Of a stretch of DNA of 64,000 nt, positions 8,698 to 16,605 are shown piece after piece. Under the pieces are notes generated by a model. The model ran no database searches, was not told where the DNA came from, and saw only the letters and a list, made by a program, of their open reading frames with translations. Where the stretch lies: assembly GCA_016716365.1 (NCBI GenBank), contig JADJWM010000017.1:868001-932000 (forward strand), given 5' to 3'. The position numbers were made by a program, and so were the translations under genes. The stretch comes from Chloracidobacterium sp. (GTDB lineage Bacteria; Acidobacteriota; Blastocatellia; Pyrinomonadales; Pyrinomonadaceae). Each line of letters starts with the position of its first letter. Positions within the stretch are counted from its first letter, which is position 1.

Positions 8698-9153
8698 ATG
8701 AAAAGGCTAAGCATTAAAACATGGTGCATACTCGGTGCTTTGTCGGTGGTACCTGTTTTGCTGATGATCGTCTTGATGACCTCATGGCCGTTCGAACGAA
8801 TCAGTGAAGAAGAGGTGAACGCAACCCGCTCAGCCTGCTCTGAGTTAAGCCTGCCAAAATCGTTCAAGAAAGTACGCGAGACTAAAATGGTTAAGTGGGA
8901 AACGGCTTACTTCGGTACGACGTATAGTTCTGACGAAGATCCGGAGGCAGTTAAAAATCACTTTTTAACTACTCTGCAGGCCCAGAATTGGAATTCCAGA
9001 ATCGTCGAGGATGCCGGGTTGGTCCGATTGTTGTTTGAGAAGGAAAAGATCTCGCTTGCGATCGAGTACTATCCTTCAACATTTATGAGTCCGGAAACAG
9101 AATATAGTGTCGGATGCTCATTTGGGCTTATTTATCTTGAGCGAGATTTATGA
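8698..9153 (+). CDS. membrane-anchored protein of unknown function
   Basis: A 151-residue protein with one N-terminal transmembrane helix (residues 10-28, CILGALSVVPVLLMIVLM) and a soluble remainder. The soluble part has a pattern of a small alpha/beta domain (DPEAVKNHFLTTLQAQNW, then beta strands) seen in bacterial proteins of unknown role. GC content is visibly lower than in neighbours, which suggests recent acquisition. It follows the toxin-antitoxin pair by 211 bases. Confidence 0.6.
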   Translation: MKRLSIKTWCILGALSVVPVLLMIVLMTSWPFERISEEEVNATRSACSELSLPKSFKKVRETKMVKWETAYFGTTYSSDEDPEAVKNHFLTTLQAQNWNSRIVEDAGLVRLLFEKEKISLAIEYYPSTFMSPETEYSVGCSFGLIYLERDL

Positions 9154-9209
9154 CGATTCCTACCTCGGTCGAGATAGCTTGCGTGAGCGATCTAAAACAC
9201 GGATCAATT

Positions 9210-9350
9210 CTCCCCTCCTTGTCTAAGGAGGGGTGCCCTTTAGGGCGGGGTGGTGAGGTTTGGACGGTCCCAAAATTGAATCGGACCGGAGGTTCTTCAC
9301 CACCCCGTCAGCCGAAGCGGCTGCCACCCCTCCTTAGACAAGGAGGGGAG
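9210..9350. repeat. inverted repeat, 26-base perfect arms
   Basis: Arm 9210-9235 (CTCCCCTCCTTGTCTAAGGA...) is the exact reverse complement of 9325-9350. The match continues imperfectly inward through GGGGTGGTGA and its complement. The centre (about 60 bases) is unrelated. It forms the left end of the duplicated repeat described next. Confidence 0.85.
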
Positions 9351-9448
9351 TTTGTTGGCTGCGGCACGCCTTCAGCGTGCGTGCCTTCGGGCGCATCGTG
9401 ACCCGGCGCTCCGCATCGGGCTAATCTCCGGCGTGCCTTCGGCACGGA
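9298..9448. repeat. intergenic direct repeat, copy 1
   Basis: About 150 bases beginning CACCACCCCGTCAGCCGAAG and ending CTTCGGCACGG. It contains small palindromes (GGCACGCCTTCAGCGTGCGTGCC and CGTGCCTTCGGCACG). A second copy lies at 9565-9714 with scattered substitutions and short indels. No coding frame is preserved between copies, which argues for a non-coding repeat family. Confidence 0.85.
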
Positions 9449-9509
9449 TCAGGAAGTTCGGAGTTTCGAGTTTGGAGTTCAGAGTTCCGAATTCGGAAAT
9501 CGGAAAGCC

Positions 9510-9530
9510 CCGGTCGCTACCGCTCCCGGT
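9510..9530. repeat. dispersed repeat CGGTCGCTACCGCTCCCGG, copy 1
   Basis: Core CGGTCGCTACCGCTCCCGG. Identical cores occur 35 kb away at 44530 and 44639. The core has partial dyad symmetry (CCGG...CCGG with GGT/ACC inside). This copy lies between the two 150-base direct repeats. Confidence 0.8.
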
Positions 9531-9564
9531 ACTGAGAAGATCGTGTAGTCCGGGGTTTCGTATT

Positions 9565-9714
9565 CACCACCCCCTCAGCCGAAGCGGCTGCCACCCCTCC
9601 TTTGTAAGGAGAGGAGCTTGAATGCGGCGGCACGCCTTCAGCGTGCGTGCCTATGGAAGGCGCCGTAACCCGACGCTTCGCATCGGGCTAACTTCCGGCG
9701 TGCCTTCGGCACGG
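9565..9714. repeat. intergenic direct repeat, copy 2
   Basis: Second copy of the 9298-9448 element, beginning CACCACCCCCTCAGCCGAAG. It differs by a shortened GTAAGGAGAGGAG arm and substitutions in the middle. The two copies flank about 115 bases that include the CGGTCGCTACC core. After it, 9715-9947 holds nothing recognisable. Confidence 0.85.
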
Positions 9715-9947
9715 CGGGTTCACCTCGGTCTTTTATCAATTTCCCTTCAAACCGAATCGGCGGTCAAATCCTTTCGAGGGTTATTACTGCAATATTGTGA
9801 TTCTGGTCCTTTGATCCGCTAAACGCCGCATATCTTAGGTACGACTACCTCGCCTCCCCGCGCATTAACACTGCAAAAGAGGGCAGCGTCACCGCCAGCA
9901 CGATCTGGATCTTTTCGAGGAAGAGGGAGTGAACTTACGATCGGCGT

Positions 9948-10034
9948 TGGTGCTGAGGGCGGGAGTCGAACCCGCACGCCCCTAAGGACACAGGATTTTA
10001 AGTCCTGGGCGTCTACCAATTCCGCCACCCCAGC
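9948..10034 (-). tRNA. tRNA-Leu (anticodon UAA)
   Basis: A class II tRNA of 87 bases with encoded CCA. Read on the minus strand, the acceptor GCTGGGG pairs with CCTCAGC, followed by discriminator A and CCA. The D-arm region is TGGCGGAATTGGTAGACGC, typical of tRNA-Leu. The anticodon stem is CAGGA/TCCTG with loop CTTAAAA, giving anticodon TAA. A short variable arm (TGTCCTTAGGGGCG) and T-arm GCGGGTTCGACTCCCGC follow. Confidence 0.97.
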
Positions 10035-10163
10035 ACGGTGTGAAGATTAGCACAATCGCACATCCGCTCAAAGCATCGGCCCGCGGCGATTGCGGGCGGG
10101 TGCATCGGGGCGGCAAACCCCAAGGTGTGTTATTATTTGGCCGGGAACTGCCCCTTTCGAACG

Positions 10164-10640
10164 ATGGACCAACTGGTGTGGATAGGGTGGCTGGTGCTCG
10201 GCGTGATGTTGATAATCGCCGAGATCTTTACGCTTGGGTTCGTGCTTTTGTGGTTCGGGATCGGGGCGATCGCGGCGGCCCTGGCGGGGATGCTCGGGGC
10301 GCCGTTCGTGATCCAGTTCGCGGTTTTTGCCGGCATCTCGATAGTGCTGACGCTGATGTCGCGGACCATCTTCGCGAAGTACCTCGGGCACAGCGACGAG
10401 GAGGCGGTCAAGATGGGGATCGACGCCTTGCCGGGGCAGATCGGGACGGTCACCACCGAAAGCAAGGGCGCCCTGAACGAGGCCGCCGTAAAGGTTTATG
10501 GATCGACGTGGACGGCCTTTCCGGTCGATGAAGAGAGCCAGTTGTCAGAGGGCGAAAAGGTCGAAGTTGTCAGCGTAAAGGGATCGTCGATCTACGTCAG
10601 GAAGGTGACGAACGAGCTGCCGGAGTGGCGTCGGAAATAG
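10164..10640 (+). CDS. NfeD-like membrane protein
   Basis: A short NfeD-family protein: hydrophobic helices at about residues 5-22, 30-45 and 48-65, then a soluble OB-fold domain (LPGQIGTVTTESKG..., ending GSSIYVRKV). NfeD proteins work with stomatin/flotillin-like membrane proteases and scaffolds; none lies nearby. The ATG at 10164 is preferred because it precedes the first membrane helix directly; an in-frame GTG at 10125 would add 13 residues. It converges with the PP2C gene, the two stops being 7 bases apart. Confidence 0.8.
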   Translation: MDQLVWIGWLVLGVMLIIAEIFTLGFVLLWFGIGAIAAALAGMLGAPFVIQFAVFAGISIVLTLMSRTIFAKYLGHSDEEAVKMGIDALPGQIGTVTTESKGALNEAAVKVYGSTWTAFPVDEESQLSEGEKVEVVSVKGSSIYVRKVTNELPEWRRK

Positions 10641-10647
10641 AAGGAAG

Positions 10648-11583
10648 CTAAACGATCTCGGCGGTGTCCTGATCGGCGGTGTCGTGGATGTTCCCGAGGT
10701 CGATCAGCTCAAGCTGGACCTCCTCGCCTTCGGGTTCGGCAAGGCTGTCGCCGGTCAATTTCGCCAGGACCACCGTAATATTATCCTCGCCGCCATTCTC
10801 GTTTGCTTCGGTCACAAGATCGGCGCACGCTTCAGAAAGATTGTCGATCTTCTCGGTCACGACCCGCTGGATGCTGGCCGCGGTGACCTTGTTCGACAAT
10901 CCGTCGCTGCATAAAAGGACAACATCGTTCTGGTTGGGAGTCAGGCGTGCAGAAACGGGATAGATCTCGTTTTGGGCGCCGAGTGCCTGCAGGATCACGT
11001 TCTTGAGCGTGTGCGTTTCGGCCTCTTCGGGCGAGATCTGCTGGGCGTCGATCAACTGCTGGACGAGCGACTGGTCCTTGGTGATCTGGTAGATCTTTCC
11101 GGCACGGACGAGGTATGCCCGGCTGTCGCCGACCTGGATGATGTCGACGCTGTCCGGCGTGACACCCAGGCCGGTGAAGGTGGCTCCCATCCCCTGAAAC
11201 TGGGCGTCGCTTCGGCCCTGCTGGTGGATCAGATAATTGGCGTAAACCGTTGCGTTGTACAGCTTTGAGATGAGGTGGTTCTCGTAGGCCTCGGGGGTCA
11301 GGGTCTCGTCCAGGTCCTCGTGAAGGATCTTTTCGCAGACCGATTCGACGGCCATCTTGCTGGCGACCTCGCCAGCCAGGGCTCCGCCCATCCCGTCGGA
11401 GACGGCAAGCACGATCCCGTTGTCATCGACCTCGAACTTCTGGGTCTCGATCACGAACTCGCCGTCGGCTTGCGCGCCGGTCCACGCTTTTGACCGCGTG
11501 ACGTTCAGGATAAGGTAATTGTCCTCATTACCGCGGCGGACCCTTCCGACGTGCGAGGTCGCATGTATCTCGACAGTTAACAT
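10648..11583 (-). CDS. PP2C-type protein serine/threonine phosphatase
   Basis: A metal-dependent protein phosphatase of the PP2C/Stp1 family (about 311 aa), cytoplasmic. Metal-ligand motifs are GRVRRGNEDNYL, AVSDGMGGALAGEVAS, QVGDSRAYLVRAG, LLCSDGLSNKV and GGEDNITVVLA. The C-terminal 40 residues are acidic and probably flexible. Stp-like phosphatases reverse Ser/Thr kinase signalling; no kinase is adjacent. The ATG at 11583 is favoured over a TTG five codons upstream. Confidence 0.93.
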   Translation of the reverse strand: MLTVEIHATSHVGRVRRGNEDNYLILNVTRSKAWTGAQADGEFVIETQKFEVDDNGIVLAVSDGMGGALAGEVASKMAVESVCEKILHEDLDETLTPEAYENHLISKLYNATVYANYLIHQQGRSDAQFQGMGATFTGLGVTPDSVDIIQVGDSRAYLVRAGKIYQITKDQSLVQQLIDAQQISPEEAETHTLKNVILQALGAQNEIYPVSARLTPNQNDVVLLCSDGLSNKVTAASIQRVVTEKIDNLSEACADLVTEANENGGEDNITVVLAKLTGDSLAEPEGEEVQLELIDLGNIHDTADQDTAEIV

Positions 11584-11654
11584 AATTGCTCGTTTCAAAT
11601 CCCACGCCCGAGGTCGGTTCAGACAAACCGGAACACGGAACTCGGAACTTGAAA

Positions 11655-12788
11655 CTAACTAAGCGCTTGATCCAAATCTTCGATTATGTCCTCAACATCC
11701 TCGATCCCGACGGAAACGCGAACAAGGCCGTCGGTGATACCGAGCCGATCGCGTGTTTCCACGGGAACAGATGCGTGGGTCATGGTGGCAGGATGCGAGA
11801 TAAGACTTTCGACGCCACCTAAACTTTCCCCCAGGATACAAAGCTTGACGCTCTCAAGGACCTTTTTTGCCTTGTCAAGGGAGCCGGTCTCAAACGAGAC
11901 CATTCCGCCGAACCCCGTCTGCTGGCGGGCGGCAAGCTCGTGCTGCGGATGCGAGACGAGCCCGGGATAATATACCTTTTTTACCGACGGATGTTCTGCC
12001 AAAAAGTTGGCGACGATCCGGCCGTTCTTGTCGTGGGCCTCCATCCGGACGGCGAGCGTCTTGGTCCCCCTCAGCACAAGGAACGAATCGAACGGGGACA
12101 GGATCGCCCCGATGCTGTTCTGGACGAACCCGATCCATTCCGCGTCGGCCTCATCGTTCAATGCAACGAAACCGCCGACGCTGTCGGAATGACCATTCAG
12201 ATACTTCGTCGTCGAATGGACCACGATATCAACACCGTGATCGATCGGCTTCTGAAAATAGGGCGACATGAACGTGTTGTCGCAGGCCACCTTAGCGCCG
12301 TGGGCATGGGCGAGATCGGAAACGGCCCGCAAGTCGGTCACCGTCATCACCGGGTTGGTCGGCGTTTCGACGAAGACCAGCTTCGTGTTGGGCCGGAAAG
12401 CACTTTCGAGCGACGTAACATCCGATGTATCGGCGAGATCGAACTCGACCCCGTAATTAGACAATATCCTGTTGAACAGGCGAAAAGTGCCGCCGTAGGT
12501 GTTGTCGCCGAGAATGACGTGCTCGCCGGCCTTGACCAGCTTAAGCACCGCGTCGATGGCCGCCATGCCGGAGGCAAATGCAAACCCGAACCGGGCGTTC
12601 TCAAGTGCCGATATGTTCTTTTCGAGAGCTAGCCGGGTCGGATTTTGAGTGCGGGCGTATTCGAACCCCTTGTGCCTGCCTAGTCCATCCTGCGCGTAGG
12701 TCGAGGTCTGATAGATCGGGACGCTGACCGCGCCGGTCGCAATATCAGGCTCGTTGCCGGCATGGATCGCTGTTGTCGAAAAGCCCAT
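11655..12788 (-). CDS. Cys/Met-metabolism PLP enzyme (cystathionine gamma-synthase/lyase type)
   Basis: A pyridoxal-phosphate enzyme of the trans-sulfuration family (377 aa, usual length). The cofactor lysine is in HSTTKYLNGHSDSVGG (about residue 197). FASGMAA and the phosphate-binding YGGTFRLF loop match, and the N-terminal SVPIYQTSTYAQ and EYARTQNPTR active-site segments are intact. Family members make cystathionine from an activated homoserine or cleave it; the sequence alone does not separate synthase from lyase. It is divergent from a LysR regulator across a 341-base spacer, which may control it. Confidence 0.92.
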   Translation of the reverse strand: MGFSTTAIHAGNEPDIATGAVSVPIYQTSTYAQDGLGRHKGFEYARTQNPTRLALEKNISALENARFGFAFASGMAAIDAVLKLVKAGEHVILGDNTYGGTFRLFNRILSNYGVEFDLADTSDVTSLESAFRPNTKLVFVETPTNPVMTVTDLRAVSDLAHAHGAKVACDNTFMSPYFQKPIDHGVDIVVHSTTKYLNGHSDSVGGFVALNDEADAEWIGFVQNSIGAILSPFDSFLVLRGTKTLAVRMEAHDKNGRIVANFLAEHPSVKKVYYPGLVSHPQHELAARQQTGFGGMVSFETGSLDKAKKVLESVKLCILGESLGGVESLISHPATMTHASVPVETRDRLGITDGLVRVSVGIEDVEDIIEDLDQALS

Positions 12789-13129
12789 AAGCTCAGTTTA
12801 TAGTTAAATTATCTGAATTGCTCGTCCGTTTGATAAGTGCCGGTTCCGGGTGCTCAAATCCTTTATTTTAATGGCATTAATGGTAACTTGCCAGTATGGA
12901 AAATGCAAACAGGAAGCGTTTTTGAAAACGGTGCCGCGGCCCGACCGGACCGGGCTTTCCGCGACCGTATTCGGCCGCCGGCAGCATGTGCGAAAAGGAC
13001 GCGTTCCGGTTCAAAAACCGGCTTATGATATGGCTATTTCCATAATCTAAGGTAATATAACTATTATCAACGCCCATCGCGTATTCTATCGCGGCGTGCC
13101 GCAGCGGCGGCAGCCCGGGACAGTTCAGA
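12789..13129. promoter_or_regulatory. divergent spacer between PLP enzyme and LysR gene
   Basis: 341 bases with no credible gene, including an AT-rich tract around 13030-13070 that contrasts with the surroundings. LysR-type regulators often bind such shared spacers and control the divergent gene. No exact T-N11-A site was pinned down, so the regulatory role is inference from gene layout. Confidence 0.4.
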
Positions 13130-14014
13130 ATGGATATAAACCAACTTGAGGTGCTGGTGACGGTTGCCCGCGAAAAGAGCTTTTCGAGGGCCGCTGAACT
13201 GCTTGAAAGAACTCAGCCTGCCGTCAGCCAGGCGATCCGGCGACTCGAGGAAGAACTGGGTGAGACATTGTTCGACCGTTCGTCGAAGGACGGGACGCTG
13301 ACCGATGCCGGCGAAGCGCTGGTCGGCTATGCCCGGCAAATGCTCAACCTTCGCACCGCGGCCGGAGCTGCGATCAAGGACCTCCGCGGCCTGCACAAGG
13401 GCAAGGTGACGATCTCGGCGAACGAACATACGGTCTTTTGCCTGCTGCCGGTCATCCAGGCTTTTCGGGAACGCCATCCGAACATCAAGATCGAGGTACA
13501 GAGGGGCGTCGCGAGCCGGATCCCGAAGGAGATAACGGCTCGCGAGGTTGAACTCGGCGTGATCTCATTCAAACCGAACGACGCGTCGCTCCGGTCCGTG
13601 CCCATCCTGACGGACGAACTGATACTGATAGTCGCCCTGACGCACCCGCTCGCGAAGAAACGCTCGGTCTCGATCAGGGAACTTGGCGGCGAGCGGTTTA
13701 TCGCCCATAATGCGGTCTCCCCTTACCGGCGAAAGGTGTTTGAGGCGTTCGAGAAACACAGGACACCGCTGAACATTGCCGTGGAACTTCCGTCGCTCGA
13801 GGCGATAAAGCGGCTGGTCGAGACCGGCGGCGGCGTCGCACTTGTCCCGAAACTCGCCGTGAGATTCGAGATAGAAAAGGGCCGGCTGGCCGGACTTTCG
13901 GTCAAGGAAATGCGGCTTGAGCGGAAGCTGAATATCATCTATCGGAAGAATTCGGTGCTTTCGCATGCGGCCGAGGCGTTCCTGAAAACGGCAAAAGAAG
14001 TCAGCGGAAAGTGA
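13130..14014 (+). CDS. LysR-family transcriptional regulator
   Basis: A 294-residue LysR-type regulator. The N-terminal winged helix-turn-helix is at about residues 3-60 (FSRAAELLERTQPAVSQAIRRLEEELGETLFDR), followed by a linker helix and the periplasmic-binding-like effector domain (GLHKGKVTISANEHTVFCLLPVIQAF... from about 92). The divergent neighbour is a sulfur-amino-acid PLP enzyme, so a CysB/MetR-like role is possible but unproven. No Shine-Dalgarno is evident; the ATG is set by the family's start. Confidence 0.95.
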   Translation: MDINQLEVLVTVAREKSFSRAAELLERTQPAVSQAIRRLEEELGETLFDRSSKDGTLTDAGEALVGYARQMLNLRTAAGAAIKDLRGLHKGKVTISANEHTVFCLLPVIQAFRERHPNIKIEVQRGVASRIPKEITAREVELGVISFKPNDASLRSVPILTDELILIVALTHPLAKKRSVSIRELGGERFIAHNAVSPYRRKVFEAFEKHRTPLNIAVELPSLEAIKRLVETGGGVALVPKLAVRFEIEKGRLAGLSVKEMRLERKLNIIYRKNSVLSHAAEAFLKTAKEVSGK

Positions 14015-14155
14015 GCTTTTTCTTGTAGAAAGCGATTTAACCATCTAAGATGGTCGGACAGGCAAACACACGGACGTTCACAGATCCGAAACATCGGGCT
14101 GGCAAGCTGAACGGGGTTCGGCAGGCGATCCCCGAAACCTAAAACTGAAAAAAAT

Positions 14156-15277
14156 ATGTTCGAACAGTTCACGCTGGGCATCGAAGAAGAATTCCAGATA
14201 GTTGACCCGGAGACAAGGGAGTTGAAGTCTCATGTTTCCGAGATCTTAGACGAGGGTGTTCTCCTGCTTGGTGAGAAGATCAAGCCGGAAATGATCCAGT
14301 CGATGATCGAGGTCGGCACGGGCGTTTGCGCGAACATCCAGGAAGCGAGGGAAGACATTACCAAGCTTCGGTGCATAATCTCGACGCTGGCGAAGCGAAA
14401 GGGAAAGGCGATCGTGGCGGCTTCGACCCACCCGTTCTCGAAATGGTCGGAGCAAGAGATCTATGACGGGGACCGGTACAAGCTGCTGGTGGACGAACTG
14501 CAGATGGTCGCCCGAAGCCTTTTGATCTTCGGTGTTCACGTGCACGTCGGGATTTTGGACGTCGAGCGGCGGATACAGATCATGAACGCCGCGCGTTATT
14601 TCCTGCCGCACGTGCTTGCGATGACCACGTCGTCCCCGTTCTGGCTGGGATTCAATACCGGGTTGAAATCTTACCGGTCCGAAGTGTTCAAAAAGTTCCC
14701 GCGGACCGAGATCCCCGACCATTTCGAGTCTTACCAGCAGTATGAGAGTTATTTGAACCTGCTGGTCAAGATGAACTGCATCCAGGACGGTTCGAAGATC
14801 TGGTGGGACGTGAGGCCGCATTACAAGTTCCCGACGCTGGAGTTCCGCGTTTGCGACATCCCGACCCGCGTCGACGACACGATCGCGGTCGCGGCGCTGT
14901 TCCAGGCGATCGTGGCAAAGCTGCACACGCTGATCGATAAAAACCTCGGGTTTCGGATCTATCACCGGCGGTTGATCCTTGAGAACAAATGGCGGGCGAT
15001 CCGTTACGGCCTTGACGGCAAGCTTCTCGACCTTGGCAAACAAAAAGAGGTCCCGGTTAAGGACCTCATTCGCGAGCTGCTGGAATTCGTGGACGATTGC
15101 CTGGATCCGCTCGGCTCGCGAAAAGAAGTTGAGCACATTCACACCATCCTCGACCGCGGCACCTCCGCCGATGAACAGCTCCGCGTCTTCGAGGAATCCG
15201 GCGGCGATTTCAACGCCGTCGTCGATATGCTGATGAAAAACACCCTCGAGAACGTCCCGGAAGAGTGTTTTGATTAG
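14156..15277 (+). CDS. carboxylate-amine ligase, YbdK/GCS2 family
   Basis: A glutamate-cysteine-ligase-type-2 homologue (373 aa), an ATP-dependent ligase that joins a carboxylate (usually glutamate) to an amine. The family opening GIEEEFQIVDPET is at residues 8-20. FGVHVHVGI marks the metal/nucleotide site, and RPHYKFPTLEFRVCDIPTRVDD the conserved substrate region. Family members include true gamma-glutamylcysteine ligases and weakly active YbdK. It stands alone on the plus strand. Confidence 0.9.
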   Translation: MFEQFTLGIEEEFQIVDPETRELKSHVSEILDEGVLLLGEKIKPEMIQSMIEVGTGVCANIQEAREDITKLRCIISTLAKRKGKAIVAASTHPFSKWSEQEIYDGDRYKLLVDELQMVARSLLIFGVHVHVGILDVERRIQIMNAARYFLPHVLAMTTSSPFWLGFNTGLKSYRSEVFKKFPRTEIPDHFESYQQYESYLNLLVKMNCIQDGSKIWWDVRPHYKFPTLEFRVCDIPTRVDDTIAVAALFQAIVAKLHTLIDKNLGFRIYHRRLILENKWRAIRYGLDGKLLDLGKQKEVPVKDLIRELLEFVDDCLDPLGSRKEVEHIHTILDRGTSADEQLRVFEESGGDFNAVVDMLMKNTLENVPEECFD

Positions 15278-15314
15278 AGCTCCCGTTATGCTGACGAACG
15301 TTAGTCAGCGTCTA

Positions 15315-16379
15315 TTATTGCTTGGTGTAAACAGCTACATCTCCCGATCCGAATCTGATCGTTAGCTTTCCGTTTGCGAAGGTCGCATCGGCCCGCTGCG
15401 CCGAGGAGTTGTACCGGACCTTTCCGGCACCCAGATATTCGACCGTAACCGGGATCGGCGATCCCAGCCTGGAGCCGTCCTGGCGCCTGGATGTTTGAGT
15501 GCCGGACCACTTGTTTTTTCCTGCTCCGGATAGATCGAGGTACCGGGTATAACGAAGGTTGGCGACCGTGTAAGGCATCGTCCAGGTGCCCGCAAGGTCA
15601 ACCTCATCGCCCGCAGGGTTCGCCACGTCGGTCCCTTGGTCTTTCACCGCCGAGATGCAGCAATCCGAAGGATTCAGGAAAGTGACTTCCGCGACGAGGT
15701 AACACATCGGCGGGTCGGTCGGGTTGTAGTACCCCGCCTTTACGAGCCCGAATGCCTTGCATTTGGGATCCGCTCCACAGTCGGCCTGGCACTTTTCAGG
15801 CGTCGTCCCGCGATAGAAGGTCAAGGTCGTCCCGTTGACGTTGGAGTTGGTCATCGGCCCGAAACCGCCGCTCGGCCTGGACTCGGGCGCAGACTGAGTG
15901 GCCGCGGCCTTTGACGGCGATCCGGTGGGCTGCTGCATTGCTACGGCGAAAAGCTCGCTGCTGTAGGCACCGGCCCTGATCAGCGGGCTCGCAGCGTCGT
16001 GGCCCCCGTGAGTGATGACGACGAAATGAGGCCCGCCGAAATACTCCTGCATGCGGCCGCGCGCATCCCACTTGGTCGTCGCGGGTGTTGTGGCGACTCC
16101 GAACATCTTGAGGACCGTCGCACGGTCCAACGGGGTAGGGAAAAGCGCCTCGACGCGGTCGATCAACCCCGTGCCCTCGCGGACCTGAACATAGACCTTT
16201 CGCCCGCCGTCGGTGTATTCGAGCAGCGTCGGGTCCGAGGTCGCTGCGGCTTTCCCAAATCTGCGGTCGGCGTCCGCCCGCGAATGCCGGCCCGGCGTCA
16301 GGCTGAGAAAGCTAGCCTGCCCGGCAACCAGACCGGTCAGGAGCAGGATCGACAGAGTTACTCTTAGGGGGCTATTCAT
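15315..16379 (-). CDS. secreted Cys-rich PAN/Apple-like protein with GxW domain
   Basis: A secreted protein (354 aa; signal peptide NSPLRVTLSILLLTGLVAG). An N-terminal domain of unknown type is followed by a PAN/Apple-like module (about residues 190-245) with the start FYRGTTPEKCQADC, then KCKAFGLVKAGYYN, MCYLVAEV and CC. Last comes a beta-rich DLAGTW domain that may be lipocalin-like. The same two-module arrangement recurs in the gene at 20120-21300. ATG at 16379 is chosen because GGAGATACG precedes it by 8 bases; the upstream ATG at 16394 lacks a site. PAN modules usually bind proteins or sugars, so an extracellular binding role is inferred. Confidence 0.7.
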   Translation of the reverse strand: MNSPLRVTLSILLLTGLVAGQASFLSLTPGRHSRADADRRFGKAAATSDPTLLEYTDGGRKVYVQVREGTGLIDRVEALFPTPLDRATVLKMFGVATTPATTKWDARGRMQEYFGGPHFVVITHGGHDAASPLIRAGAYSSELFAVAMQQPTGSPSKAAATQSAPESRPSGGFGPMTNSNVNGTTLTFYRGTTPEKCQADCGADPKCKAFGLVKAGYYNPTDPPMCYLVAEVTFLNPSDCCISAVKDQGTDVANPAGDEVDLAGTWTMPYTVANLRYTRYLDLSGAGKNKWSGTQTSRRQDGSRLGSPIPVTVEYLGAGKVRYNSSAQRADATFANGKLTIRFGSGDVAVYTKQ

Positions 16380-16394
16380 AAAACGTATCTCCAT

Positions 16395-16605
16395 GTTGCG
16401 GCCCGATCGATGGGCCGTGTTTCGTGCCGGGCTTCAGGCCGCTGACCAAAGCCTGCCCGCTTGACCATTGCGGAGGCCTCGAGAAGGTGGAGCTTAAGAC
16501 TGAATTTAATGAGTCTCTTCATGTCGTCGGGTCACATGCGACGGCCCTAGACCCGGAAACGTACTTCATATTTATGCGATCCCATTCATCGAGCCTCCGT
16601 CATCA
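16395..16605. other. 211-base spacer
   Basis: No open frame, hairpin terminator or recognisable promoter was found between the PAN-like and FecR genes, both on the minus strand. Confidence 0.4.

Noticed and set aside
9150..9822. Three short plus-strand open frames across the repeat region.
   Set aside because: They read the duplicated repeats themselves, do not keep the frame between copies, and have no ribosome-binding sites.
12789..12850. Possible SAM or methionine riboswitch ahead of the PLP enzyme.
   Set aside because: The leader is short and has no P1-P3 riboswitch-like stems or conserved core.
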